25,603 nt of DNA, taken from positions 1 to 25,603 of the forward strand of contig JBBISA010000057.1 of NCBI GenBank assembly GCA_037441525.1, given 5' to 3'. Origin of the DNA: SKVR01 sp037441525 (GTDB lineage Bacteria; Bacteroidota; Bacteroidia; Bacteroidales; UBA7960). Numbering within the stretch: position 1 is the first letter of the stretch; each line of letters starts with the position of its first letter. The position numbers and the translations under genes were made by a program. Under the pieces are notes generated by a model. That model was not told the origin of the DNA. It made no database searches and saw nothing but the letters and a program-made list of their open reading frames with translations. Shown here piece after piece: positions 1 to 7,219 of the stretch.

Positions 1-186
1 GGCATACAATATTTTAATGAAGAGAGTAGCTGAGCCCATTACATCCCATTGCGGGTGAATAACATAATTGTATATGGCATGAGAGAATTCAAATTCGCTG
101 TATTTGCGGCCATAAAAGGGTGAGCGCCTGTCTTCTGATGCAACATATACGCTTCGCCAGTTATAATAGGGTTCTATATCGTGCAT
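1..186 (-). CDS. Conserved uncharacterised Bacteroidetes protein, N-terminal part
   Basis: This is a partial gene: the first 62 codons are present and the rest lies beyond the left edge. The protein begins MHDIEPYYNWRSVYVASEDR and continues with aromatic-rich motifs (PFYGRKYSEFEF, YNYVIHPQWD). From memory this matches a family of roughly 170-180 residue uncharacterised proteins common in Bacteroidetes, which start with H-[DE]-IEPYYNW; I know of no assigned function. The start is fixed at the ATG at 184-186 because an in-frame TAA lies five codons upstream. There is no signal peptide or membrane segment in the visible part, so it is probably cytoplasmic. The family call rests on recall of the motif and is not tested by a search. 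Confidence 0.75.
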   Translation of the reverse strand, partial: MHDIEPYYNWRSVYVASEDRRSPFYGRKYSEFEFSHAIYNYVIHPQWDVMGSATLFIKILYA

Positions 187-469
187 GGTTTTTTCAAAGG
201 GTTATTTTCATTAAAAGTCAAAGGGAACATACCTTCATCTATTTCCAGACCCTATTAAAGTTACCAATAAATTACAGAAAATGGGCAACTATATGGTTTG
301 AAAAATGCAGATAGAAACGTGGCATCATCCTGGGGATAAACCAAAGATGGGAAAGGCTATTTTTAGGCCCCCGGATTTGAAAGAAAGATTGTTGATAATT
401 TGTTGTTTACCCAATAAAGACATGCTGAATTCGCTGAATAAAAATTACTGACCAAACAGTATTTTATTG

Positions 470-943
470 TCAGTATTCGGTTTTTTTTGGCGAATCAATC
501 CATGCCTGGAAAGGCGAAAAGTAATCCTGACTTTTAACCTGAATAGCAGGTATTGCCCTCTGCTGATGGTGAAGGGCAATCTGGTCGTAGATGAATGTAT
601 CGTCGAAACCGGCATTGGCCGCATCATCTTTTCCGGCAGCAAAAACCACCAACTTGGGTCTTGCCCAGAAAATGGCTCCAAGGCACATTGGGCAGGGTTC
701 GCAGCTGGTATATAGTGTGCAGCCCGAAAGCTGATAATGTGCCAGATTTTTGCAGGCATCGCGGATGGCAACTATTTCGGCATGGGCAGTGGGGTCGTTA
801 CCTGCCGTTACACTATTGGCGCCACGTCCTATAACTTTGCCATCCTTAACAACCAGCGCAGCAAACGGCCCGCCATTCCCTGTGGTTACATTTTTAGTTG
901 CAAGGTCAACCACTTCATTTATAAACTTTTCGTGTTCGCTCAT
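470..943 (-). CDS. guaD: Guanine deaminase (cytidine-deaminase fold, GuaD type)
   Basis: This enzyme hydrolyses guanine to xanthine and ammonia in purine salvage, in the cytoplasm. The 157-residue protein has the zinc and catalytic motifs of the cytidine-deaminase fold: PTAHAEI (zinc ligand His54, proton-shuttle Glu56) and CEPCPMCLGA (zinc ligands Cys84 and Cys87). Its length, the motifs NDPTAHAE, LYTSCEPCPMCLGAIFWARP and AGFDDTFIYDQI, and the C-terminal -EY closely resemble the short B. subtilis GuaD, including the C-terminal segment that caps the active site of the partner subunit in that dimer. tRNA adenosine deaminase TadA is the main alternative, but the DDTFIYDQI segment and the C-terminus favour guanine deaminase. 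A near-consensus promoter box lies just upstream. It appears to be a single-gene transcript. Confidence 0.9.
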   Translation of the reverse strand: MSEHEKFINEVVDLATKNVTTGNGGPFAALVVKDGKVIGRGANSVTAGNDPTAHAEIVAIRDACKNLAHYQLSGCTLYTSCEPCPMCLGAIFWARPKLVVFAAGKDDAANAGFDDTFIYDQIALHHQQRAIPAIQVKSQDYFSPFQAWIDSPKKTEY

Positions 944-964
944 TGACTTGTAATAATTGAATCA

Positions 965-972
965 CGAATTTA
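965..972 (-). promoter_or_regulatory. Possible -7 box of guaD
   Basis: On the minus strand this reads TAAATTCG, one mismatch from the Bacteroidetes -7 consensus TAnnTTTG. It sits about 20 bases before the guaD start codon. No clear -33 TTG was identified, so this is a weak call. Confidence 0.35.
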
Positions 973-1087
973 GTGAATCCGATGCTTAAAGGATGTAAAA
1001 ATATCTGAATCATTAATGATTACCCGCAATCCTGCCAGTGAATTCATGCTAATTATTACTATACTCCTTTCTGCAAATTGCGCTGTC

Positions 1088-1371
1088 AATTGAAATTGCA
1101 TCATTTCCCCCCCCTTTCTATCGCAGCGCAAATAAACTTTCCGATAATCTTTTCTACTAAGGTTCCAAGGCCGAAGGCCTTTTATATCAAAGGATTATTA
1201 AATGAAGTGGGGTTATGTGTCCTTAACCTTAGTAGAAATTGACAGGTTGCAAAAATTTGCGCTGCGGCAGAATGGTTTTTAAATGATCATGTTATTATGT
1301 CAGCGTAATTGAAATTGTATAGGATTAATAGCTTCTTGCAAGGTTGCGGATATTCATTAAATCATTTCCCC
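1088..1371. repeat. Intergenic region with nested inverted and direct repeats
   Basis: This lies in the long gene-free stretch between guaD and dgt. An outer inverted pair CGCAGCGCAAA (1122-1132) and TTTGCGCTGCG (1256-1266) encloses an inner perfect 14-base pair TTTCTACTAAGGTT (1151-1164) and AACCTTAGTAGAAA (1225-1238). Inside the left inner arm is a small hairpin, AAGGCC-GAA-GGCCTT (1167-1181). Outside both arms are direct repeats: AATTGAAATTG at 1088-1098 and 1307-1317, and ATCATTTCCCC at 1100-1110 and 1361-1371. No open reading frame of interest lies between the arms. It could be a decayed miniature transposable element or a structured RNA; neither is shown. Confidence 0.6.
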
Positions 1372-1448
1372 ACCGGTTAAAGCCGATAGCAATTGATTCG
1401 AATGTGCAAACAATTACAGTTCCGTTTTCTGCATTTATAAAAAGGTTC

Positions 1449-1456
1449 TACCTTTG
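1449..1456 (+). promoter_or_regulatory. Candidate -7 box of the dgt operon
   Basis: TACCTTTG matches the Bacteroidetes -7 consensus TAnnTTTG exactly. It lies 76 bases before the preferred dgt ATG, which would leave a 5' leader of roughly 65-70 bases. No convincing -33 element was seen. Confidence 0.45.
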
Positions 1457-1532
1457 GCGCGGCGGTAAAGCAGGTATACTTAATAATGCAGGATAGCTTT
1501 CCGGTTTCAGAAATAAATAATTGAATTTCAAT

Positions 1533-2858
1533 ATGAAATGGCACAGCCTTTTAAATACATCCCGTTTTGGTCAGGAACCAACGACCGAAAAGCAGGTTTT
1601 TGATTTACGAAGTGAATTTCAGCGCGATTACGACCGGATTATCTTTTCATCGCCTTTCCGGCGCCTGCAAAACAAAACCCAGGTTTTTCCGTTGCCGGGG
1701 AGTGTATTTGTACACAACAGGTTAACCCACAGCCTTGAGGTAGCCAGTGTTGGCCGGTCACTGGGCAATTTGGTTTTCACGCGAATAAAAAACCGTCTTT
1801 CAATCCAGGAGCAGCCCCTTGTTCGCGAAATAGATACAGTAGTGGCCACAGCCTGCCTTGCCCACGACCTTGGCAATCCCCCTTTTGGTCATAGCGGCGA
1901 AAAGGCTGTATCTCAATTCTTTATTTCGGGCATCGGAAAAGAAATTGTTGATAAGGTAACGGAAGCAGAGTATGCCGATCTCACCTCCTTCGAAGGCAAT
2001 GCAAACCTGATAAGATTGCTTACCCATCAGTTTGCCGGGCGCAGAAGGGGAGGTTACGCCCTTACCTACGCATCGCTTGGTGCTATGATTAAATACCCAT
2101 GGGCATCAACCCTGGCCGGAAACAAAAAAAAGTATGGCTATTTTCAATCCGAATCTGATACTTTTGCTTCCATTATGCATTTACTGGGCATTCCACCCAT
2201 TGACAGTGAGAGCAGGTTTGCCCGGCATCCACTGGTTTACCTGGTTGAAGCAGCCGATGATATTTGTTATCTTGTTATGGACCTTGAAGATTCTTTTAAA
2301 CTGAAAATAGTATCATACGAGAAAATAGAAGAACTGTTCAAGGGGTTATTCAGTGAAAATGATGCTTTGATGCTCCGAAAAATTGAAAATACACTACCCC
2401 AGGTAACCGACATAAATGAAAGGGTAGCTTTTTTGCGTGCAATGGCAATAAATAAGCTGACACAGGCAGCAGCACGGGTTTTCGAAAATCATTATGTGGA
2501 GATTATGGAAGGGAATTTCGATTCTAAACTATTTAAGCACTTTGACAATGATACCCGGGCGGGTCTGGAAGTTTGCGAAACTTTTTCGCGCAGGCACATT
2601 TATAACAATCCACAGGTTGTGAGGATTGAAATTTCGGGGTACAATGTTATTAACGCACTGCTACAGGAGTTTTATAAGTCGATAATGGAGCCCCATGACG
2701 ATTATTCACAAAAGATACTATCTCTTATGCCTGCACAATACCATTTGGGCAGCAGCAGTGCATACCTGAAAGCCCGCTCAGTGGTTGATTTTGTATCGGG
2801 AATGACCGATGTATTTGCAGTTGACCTATACAAAATGATAAAAGGGATTGAATTGTAA
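1533..2858 (+). CDS. dgt: dGTP triphosphohydrolase (HD-domain dNTPase)
   Basis: This enzyme hydrolyses dGTP (and in many relatives other dNTPs) to the deoxynucleoside and tripolyphosphate, which helps control dNTP pools. The 441-residue protein has the HD phosphohydrolase metal site: His66 in HNRLTHSLEV, the His111-Asp112 pair in CLAHDLGNPPFGHSG, and a later Asp in VEAADDICY (about 242-243). FEGNAN (153-158) is also typical of the dGTPase family. The N-terminus MKWHSLLNTSRFGQ resembles family members, so I chose the ATG at 1533 over the in-frame TTG at 1521, which would add four residues. The next gene starts 11 bases after the stop, so the two are probably co-transcribed. A TACCTTTG promoter box lies upstream. 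Substrate breadth cannot be judged from sequence. Confidence 0.92.
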   Translation: MKWHSLLNTSRFGQEPTTEKQVFDLRSEFQRDYDRIIFSSPFRRLQNKTQVFPLPGSVFVHNRLTHSLEVASVGRSLGNLVFTRIKNRLSIQEQPLVREIDTVVATACLAHDLGNPPFGHSGEKAVSQFFISGIGKEIVDKVTEAEYADLTSFEGNANLIRLLTHQFAGRRRGGYALTYASLGAMIKYPWASTLAGNKKKYGYFQSESDTFASIMHLLGIPPIDSESRFARHPLVYLVEAADDICYLVMDLEDSFKLKIVSYEKIEELFKGLFSENDALMLRKIENTLPQVTDINERVAFLRAMAINKLTQAAARVFENHYVEIMEGNFDSKLFKHFDNDTRAGLEVCETFSRRHIYNNPQVVRIEISGYNVINALLQEFYKSIMEPHDDYSQKILSLMPAQYHLGSSSAYLKARSVVDFVSGMTDVFAVDLYKMIKGIEL

Positions 2859-2869
2859 TTTCATTCAGG

Positions 2870-3625
2870 ATGGATTTGAAGGATTTTCTTGAGTTGAAAT
2901 ACAAACAATACAACTCTGCTGATTTTATAACCACAGACCCAATAAGTGTTCCCCACCGCTTCTCACAAAAAGAAGATATTGAAATAGCCGGATTTCTCGT
3001 TGCTACCATCGCCTGGGGGCAGCGACCCACCATCATTACCAATGCATTAAGAATGCTCGCACCCATGGGCCCTTCCCCTTATCAATTTGTTGTCAATTTC
3101 AGGGAAGAGGAAATGAAGTTTTTTGATGGTTTCGTGCACCGTACTTTTAACATGGTTGATCTGCAGGCTTTTCTGGCTGGGTTGAAAAGAATATATTGTT
3201 TCAATGGATGCCTTGAAACTGTTTTTAAGCGAGGGCCCAAACAAGGGGATATGGGAGTAGCCATTCATCATTTCAGGGAAGAGTTTTTTAAATCGCCCCA
3301 TTTGCCCCGCACGCGCAAGCATATCAGCGATCCTCTTTCAGGGTCATCGGCCAAGAGGTTGAATATGTTTTTAAGGTGGATGATAAGGCAAGATGCAGTG
3401 GGGGTTGATTTTGGGATTTGGAAAAGTATAGACCCCAAACACCTGGTTTGCCCGCTCGATGTGCATTCAGGACGCGTGGCCCGCAAACTTGGCCTGCTGC
3501 ACCGAAAGCAAAACGACTGGAAAGCCGCACTGGAACTTACCCAAAGCCTCAAAACATTCGACCCCCTCGACCCTGTAAAATACGACTTTGCACTTTTCGG
3601 ACTGGGAGTTTTTGAGAAGTTTTGA
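2870..3625 (+). CDS. TIGR02757 / DUF2400 family protein
   Basis: This 251-residue protein is recognisable by HRFSQKEDIEIAGFLVATIAWGQR (about 29-52) and the C-terminal PLDVHSGRVARKLGLL and DPVKYDFALFGLGV. These are the hallmark segments of the TIGR02757 (DUF2400) family, widespread in Bacteroidetes and without an established function. By eye, the PLDVH-GRVA-LG pattern recalls the end of helix-hairpin-helix DNA glycosylases, which suggests a base-excision or DNA-binding fold; that is inference. It follows dgt by 11 bases on the same strand, so a role in nucleotide or DNA housekeeping would fit. There is no signal peptide. Length and ends look complete. Confidence 0.88.
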   Translation: MDLKDFLELKYKQYNSADFITTDPISVPHRFSQKEDIEIAGFLVATIAWGQRPTIITNALRMLAPMGPSPYQFVVNFREEEMKFFDGFVHRTFNMVDLQAFLAGLKRIYCFNGCLETVFKRGPKQGDMGVAIHHFREEFFKSPHLPRTRKHISDPLSGSSAKRLNMFLRWMIRQDAVGVDFGIWKSIDPKHLVCPLDVHSGRVARKLGLLHRKQNDWKAALELTQSLKTFDPLDPVKYDFALFGLGVFEKF

Positions 3626-3653
3626 TAAAAGTTACAATTTAATGGCCGGCTAA

Positions 3654-3701
3654 GCGGCATTTGCAATGCCGCTTTGAACATCATTGAATTTGCAATTCAA
3701 T
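3654..3701. repeat. Left REP-like double-hairpin unit
   Basis: Two perfect 8-base-pair hairpins, each with a TGC loop, lie 10 bases apart. The first is GCGGCATTTGCAATGCCGC (3654-3672) and the second is ATTGAATT-TGC-AATTCAAT (3683-3701). The first is the exact reverse complement of a hairpin at 4405-4423 beyond the transposase relic, and the spacer also matches in reverse (rc GATGTTCAAA against GATGTTTCGA). The unit follows the TIGR02757 stop by 28 bases and may also act as a transcription stop. Confidence 0.85.
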
Positions 3702-3789
3702 TTTTCTAACACCAGTTATTGGTTGTAAAATGATTAAACAGCAAGCAAATCAAATAGAATTATAAATAAAAAATTTAATTTTGATAACT

Positions 3790-4362
3790 ATGCCAACAAG
3801 TTATCAAATAAAGGATCAGTCATTGCCACATTATCTTACTTTTCAGATAGTGTTTTGGGTTGATCTGTTTTAGAGGAAGATCTATAGTGACATCATTATC
3901 GAGAGTATTAAGTATTGCCAAAAGGAAAAGGGACTGGAGGTTTTTGCCTGGGTGATTATGAGTAACCATATTCATGTATTGGTCAGGAGTAGGAATAATG
4001 ATTTAAGTGGCACTATCAGGGACTTTAAGAAGTATACCAGTAAAGCTATAATAAAGGCAATTTCAGACGGAACATTCGAGAGTCGAAAAGAATGGATGTT
4101 GCGGTTGTTTCATCACGCTGCTAAACGACAGAATAAAAAAGGAGAATATCAGGTCTGGACTCATTAAAATCATGCTGTTGAAGCAACCAGCAATGCTTTT
4201 ATAGAGTCAAAAGTTGAGTATATTCATAATAATCCGGTAAGAAGTGGTTTAGTAAAAAATCCGGAAGATTATATCTATTCAAGTGCACCGGCTTATGCTG
4301 GATTAGAAGGATTGATTGATGTTATTCCGGTTACTTTTAGCCTTAAAACTGTGAAGAGATGA
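3790..4362 (+). pseudogene. Decayed REP-associated tyrosine transposase (Y1_Tnp/RAYT)
   Basis: One continuous reading frame of 191 codons runs from ATG 3790 to TGA 4362, interrupted by an in-frame TAG (codon 28) and TAA at WTH*NHA. It has the features of IS200/IS605-like Y1 transposases of the RAYT type: an N-terminal LPHYLTFQIVFWVDLF, a metal-binding HUH motif in VIMSNHIHVLV, a C-terminal YIHNNPVRSGLV and EDYIYSSAPAYAG. In relatives the TAA position is usually Glu (WTHENHA), so GAA to TAA is a plausible single change. Paired REP-like hairpins flank it in inverted orientation. RAYTs are single-strand endonucleases thought to mobilise such repeats. Two stops make activity unlikely unless they are read through. 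Only a 71-residue fragment (3952-4167) remains open from an internal ATG. Confidence 0.88.
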
Positions 4363-4375
4363 CATTTTATGGAAA

Positions 4376-4423
4376 GGATAATTGCAAATTATCCGATGTT
4401 TCGAGCGGCATTGCAAATGCCGC
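4376..4423. repeat. Right REP-like double-hairpin unit
   Basis: Two perfect 8-base-pair hairpins with GCA loops are separated by 10 bases: GGATAATT-GCA-AATTATCC (4376-4394) and GCGGCATTGCAAATGCCGC (4405-4423). This is the inverted counterpart of the unit at 3654-3701. The GC-rich hairpin is identical in reverse complement, while the AT-rich stem differs in sequence but keeps perfect pairing. The unit begins 13 bases after the transposase-relic stop. Confidence 0.85.
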
Positions 4424-4477
4424 TCAGCGGGAGTCTATTGCTTAAGGTTCTGTATGTCGCTGATTTTTATGATGTTA

Positions 4478-4753
4478 TCAGAATCCATACTGGCTTCCAA
4501 TGCAGGGGTCGGACGGGTTTTTTCTTTTCTGAACGGGCACATTCTCATCGGGATTTCCCATGTGATGAAGAATGTAATTTGCTTCTGGTTCGATAACAGC
4601 ATTGATCATGTCGATGCTTGGCTTTTGCTGATCATTTAGTTCCGGAAGACCCCATGATTTTCTAAAGCTCAAATCGTAAACTCCTCTGCTGGGGCGTGGA
4701 AGGATGATGGGTTTGTTGATGGGTCGGTAAGCCGATTTTTCAATTGTTTTCAT
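4478..4753 (-). CDS. Small protein of unknown function, 91 residues
   Basis: I do not recognise this protein. It starts MKTIEKSAYRPINKP and ends SDPCIGSQYGF. It is rich in Pro, Asn and Lys, has no signal peptide or membrane segment, and has one Cys. The start is set at the ATG at 4751-4753 because a perfect AGGAGG lies eight bases before it; a longer frame reaching 4858 would ignore that signal. Such a strong Shine-Dalgarno is unusual for Bacteroidetes and argues for real, efficient translation. It stands alone between the RAYT relic and the two-component cluster, with no obvious promoter box. Overlapping plus-strand frames lack any such start signal. Coding status is likely but not proven. 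Confidence 0.55.
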   Translation of the reverse strand: MKTIEKSAYRPINKPIILPRPSRGVYDLSFRKSWGLPELNDQQKPSIDMINAVIEPEANYILHHMGNPDENVPVQKRKNPSDPCIGSQYGF

Positions 4754-4761
4754 AGTTGTTC

Positions 4762-4767
4762 CCTCCT
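4762..4767 (-). promoter_or_regulatory. Strong Shine-Dalgarno AGGAGG
   Basis: AGGAGG on the minus strand lies eight bases before the ATG of the 91-residue protein. It decides that start and stands out because other genes here lack a clear ribosome binding site. Confidence 0.7.
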
Positions 4768-5104
4768 GTTTTGGTTTGCCTGCACTTTTTGTTGCCTGAA
4801 AGATTCTTTTAAGTATTGAGAAAAAAATCAATTTCACTCGTAAAGATATCTCAGCCAAATGCCAAAAAAAAGAGGGTTTTTCTTAAAAAGAATTAGTAAA
4901 TATACCTACCATAATATTAGTTTAAGGTTGTGGATGAAGTATCTGACCACATACAACAATAGTGACTGCGAAGAAACAATGACATTTACTAATGCAAATC
5001 AGGATATTCAGGGAAAACATAAGATAAGTAAACACTGATTTTCCTTCCGGCAGCGCCATAATTGTTTTATTCAACACTAGGTACCTTTGCCGGTTGGGTA
5101 CAAA

Positions 5105-5767
5105 TCAAATGTTTACAATCTTGTTTTTAATGGCATAAAGCACCAGGTTGATAGTGTTACGTGTTTGCGTTTTCTGGAGCAATTTGGCACGATGGGCTTC
5201 AATGGTTTTAACATTCAGAAAAAGGTTATCGGCAATTTCGGTTGGTGTAAGGCCGCTGCATAGCCCACGCAACACCTGTAATTCCCGGTCGGTGAAAATT
5301 GCCCTTATCCCATGCGAAGCTACTGAATCTGCCACATCTTTTTCCATATTTACAATGATTTTGCGCAGCAGTTCGCTCGAAAAGTAATTGTCGCCCCTCG
5401 AGACTGTTTGAATGGCATTTTCAAATTCCTGTTTTCCGGCTGTTTTTAATACAAATCCCAGTACTCCGGCGCCAATCATTGATGTATAGTTCTCCTTATC
5501 GGCAAACATCGATAAAGCAAGAATTTTTAACCGTGGCCATTTATCCAGAGCCCTGCGGGTGGCTTCCAATCCATCCATAACAGGCATCTGAATGTCCATC
5601 AGAATAAGGTCTGGATTTAATCCTTCCAACTTGTCAAGGAATTCCTGTCCGTTTTGGGCTTCGCCGATAATCTGTCCAAGATTTTCCTGCTCAATGAGCA
5701 GCTTAATCCCTTCACGAAACAAAGCATGGTCGTCAACAATGAAAATTTTGGGGTTTTTGATTATCAT
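5105..5767 (-). CDS. NarL/LuxR-family response regulator
   Basis: This 220-residue protein has an N-terminal receiver domain (about 6-125) with acidic pocket Asp12-Asp13, phosphoacceptor Asp58 in LILMDIQMP, switch Ser86 and conserved Lys108. A C-terminal LuxR-type helix-turn-helix (about 155-218) follows, with FTDRELQVLRGLCSGLTPTEIADNLFLNVKTIEAHRAKLLQKT. It should bind DNA when phosphorylated. Its partner is almost certainly the sensor kinase encoded 20 bases upstream, because NarL-type regulators pair with HisKA_3 kinases. The targets are unknown; the nearby aldo/keto reductase gene is one candidate by position only. An inverted repeat, GTACC at 5081-5085 against GGTAC at 5096-5100, lies just beyond the stop and may help end transcription. 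Confidence 0.93.
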   Translation of the reverse strand: MIIKNPKIFIVDDHALFREGIKLLIEQENLGQIIGEAQNGQEFLDKLEGLNPDLILMDIQMPVMDGLEATRRALDKWPRLKILALSMFADKENYTSMIGAGVLGFVLKTAGKQEFENAIQTVSRGDNYFSSELLRKIIVNMEKDVADSVASHGIRAIFTDRELQVLRGLCSGLTPTEIADNLFLNVKTIEAHRAKLLQKTQTRNTINLVLYAIKNKIVNI

Positions 5768-5787
5768 GGCCGATAATTTGAATTTTG

Positions 5788-7197
5788 TTATAAAGGTAAT
5801 TCAATTTCTGCCCTAAATCCTCTGCCTGGGAATGAGTGCATATCAAATTTTCCGCGGAGGGCTTTAATGCGCTGCTGTATATTTAATAGGCCTAAGCCAT
5901 GTGAAATAACAGGTTTTTCGTTTAATATTTCAAGATTAAAACCTTTTCCATCATCCTGATAATGCAGAGTAATTAATTGGGTTGATTCATTAATGGCGAA
6001 ATTGATGGTGATATTATTTGCATAAGCATGTTTAATAGTGTTGTTTATCAGCTCGCTTGTGCAGTAATACAAAGCTACTTCCTTTTTTTTTTCGAAACGT
6101 TCGCTCGAGTTGGCCGACATGAGCAGTTTAATCTGCTGGCTGGCGTTTATTTGTTCGGCCATTTGTTTCATGGCAATAGTAAAGCCGTATCGGTCGATAT
6201 TATGTGAACTAAGATTATGACTTATCTCGCGAAGGGTTTCTATAGCTGCGTCGATGCTTTTATTGCCCTTTTCTGTAATAAGTTTGGTTTTTGTAATATC
6301 GTTGGTATCTGAAAGCCACTGGAAATAAAGTTTAATGGTAGATAGCAAGGGGCCAAGGCGGTCGTGAATTTCGCGGGAATAGAAATCGCGTTCTTTTTTT
6401 TCTGATTCCATTGATATTTCAAGGAGTTTTTCTTCTGCTTCCACCTGGGCGGTAATATCACGATTGGAAACACGCATCCCCTGGAACTGATTGTATTCAT
6501 TGTATAACCTACGGCACACATGGCCAATCCAGCGTGTTTCTCCATTTTTGGTTAGAATCCTGAATTCGGTTTCAACTTCCCGCCGGGTAGGTTCGTGTTC
6601 ATGGGCATGTTTTTTATGAATTTCCCACGATTTCTGGTCGAGCGGGTGGATAATCTGTTCGAACAAATCGGGGTTGCGCCGAAACTGTTCGGGGGTGTAA
6701 CCGGTAATTCGGGTAACTGCAGGCGACATGTACAATACTGTGCCCTCATGGTCAACCCAGTATTCCCAGTTATAGGCATAGTCGGCAATTCTTTTCATCA
6801 ACCGGCTGCTGTTGAAATAGTCGGTTTTGATACGAATTATTTGCAGCGATAACCAGGCAACAATAGTTGCATTGGCTACCATTACTCCTGCCTTCAAAAG
6901 TGCCCCAATCCAAACAGAATATGGATTCTGATAAAATGGGAAGGGAGCCAGGTAAAGAGCTGCCAGCACAAATGAGAACATAATTCCGTACCAGGCAAAC
7001 TTGGCTGCGGCAATCCAGATGGGTATATAGAAAAGTACTTCGGCGGGCAGGTCGTATCCGGTGATAAGCACACTTATATTTACCGCAATTGCCAGTGCTG
7101 ATGAAAGAATTATTACCCAGAACCAGATATAGTCGTCGCTTCTGAAATCTTTCAGCGTAAGGAAATCGGATGGTGCAAGTATGCTAAATTTGGCCAT
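5788..7197 (-). CDS. PAS-domain sensor histidine kinase (HisKA_3/NarX type)
   Basis: This 469-residue membrane sensor kinase has a hydrophobic N-terminal region (about 23-120) that probably holds four membrane segments. A PAS domain follows (about 133-250, ending in the PAC-like RVSNRDITAQVEAEEK), then a HisKA_3 dimerisation domain with phosphoacceptor His278 in SREIHDRLGPLLS. A C-terminal HATPase domain has the N-box ELINNTIKHA (382-391), DDGKGF (415-420) and GLGLLNIQQR (434-443). PAS in this position may bind a small ligand or cofactor; the signal is unknown. It is encoded 20 bases before its likely response regulator and 22 bases after the aldo/keto reductase, all on the minus strand, so the three could share a transcript. 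Confidence 0.93.
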   Translation of the reverse strand: MAKFSILAPSDFLTLKDFRSDDYIWFWVIILSSALAIAVNISVLITGYDLPAEVLFYIPIWIAAAKFAWYGIMFSFVLAALYLAPFPFYQNPYSVWIGALLKAGVMVANATIVAWLSLQIIRIKTDYFNSSRLMKRIADYAYNWEYWVDHEGTVLYMSPAVTRITGYTPEQFRRNPDLFEQIIHPLDQKSWEIHKKHAHEHEPTRREVETEFRILTKNGETRWIGHVCRRLYNEYNQFQGMRVSNRDITAQVEAEEKLLEISMESEKKERDFYSREIHDRLGPLLSTIKLYFQWLSDTNDITKTKLITEKGNKSIDAAIETLREISHNLSSHNIDRYGFTIAMKQMAEQINASQQIKLLMSANSSERFEKKKEVALYYCTSELINNTIKHAYANNITINFAINESTQLITLHYQDDGKGFNLEILNEKPVISHGLGLLNIQQRIKALRGKFDMHSFPGRGFRAEIELPL

Positions 7198-7219
7198 TCT
7201 GGTAAAGTATGGGATATAA

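Noticed and set aside
120..314. 64-codon plus-strand frame near the left edge
   Set aside because: It overlaps the opposite-strand start of the conserved IEPYYNW protein and has no family features.
445..771. 108-codon minus-strand frame inside guanine deaminase
   Set aside because: It is a shifted frame over a gene with clear catalytic motifs.
3790..4362. TAG and TAA in the transposase frame as recoding (pyrrolysine or a changed code)
   Set aside because: Other genes in the window stop normally at TAA, TAG or TGA positions, no recoding signal was seen, and a TAA at a usual Glu position is simple mutational decay.
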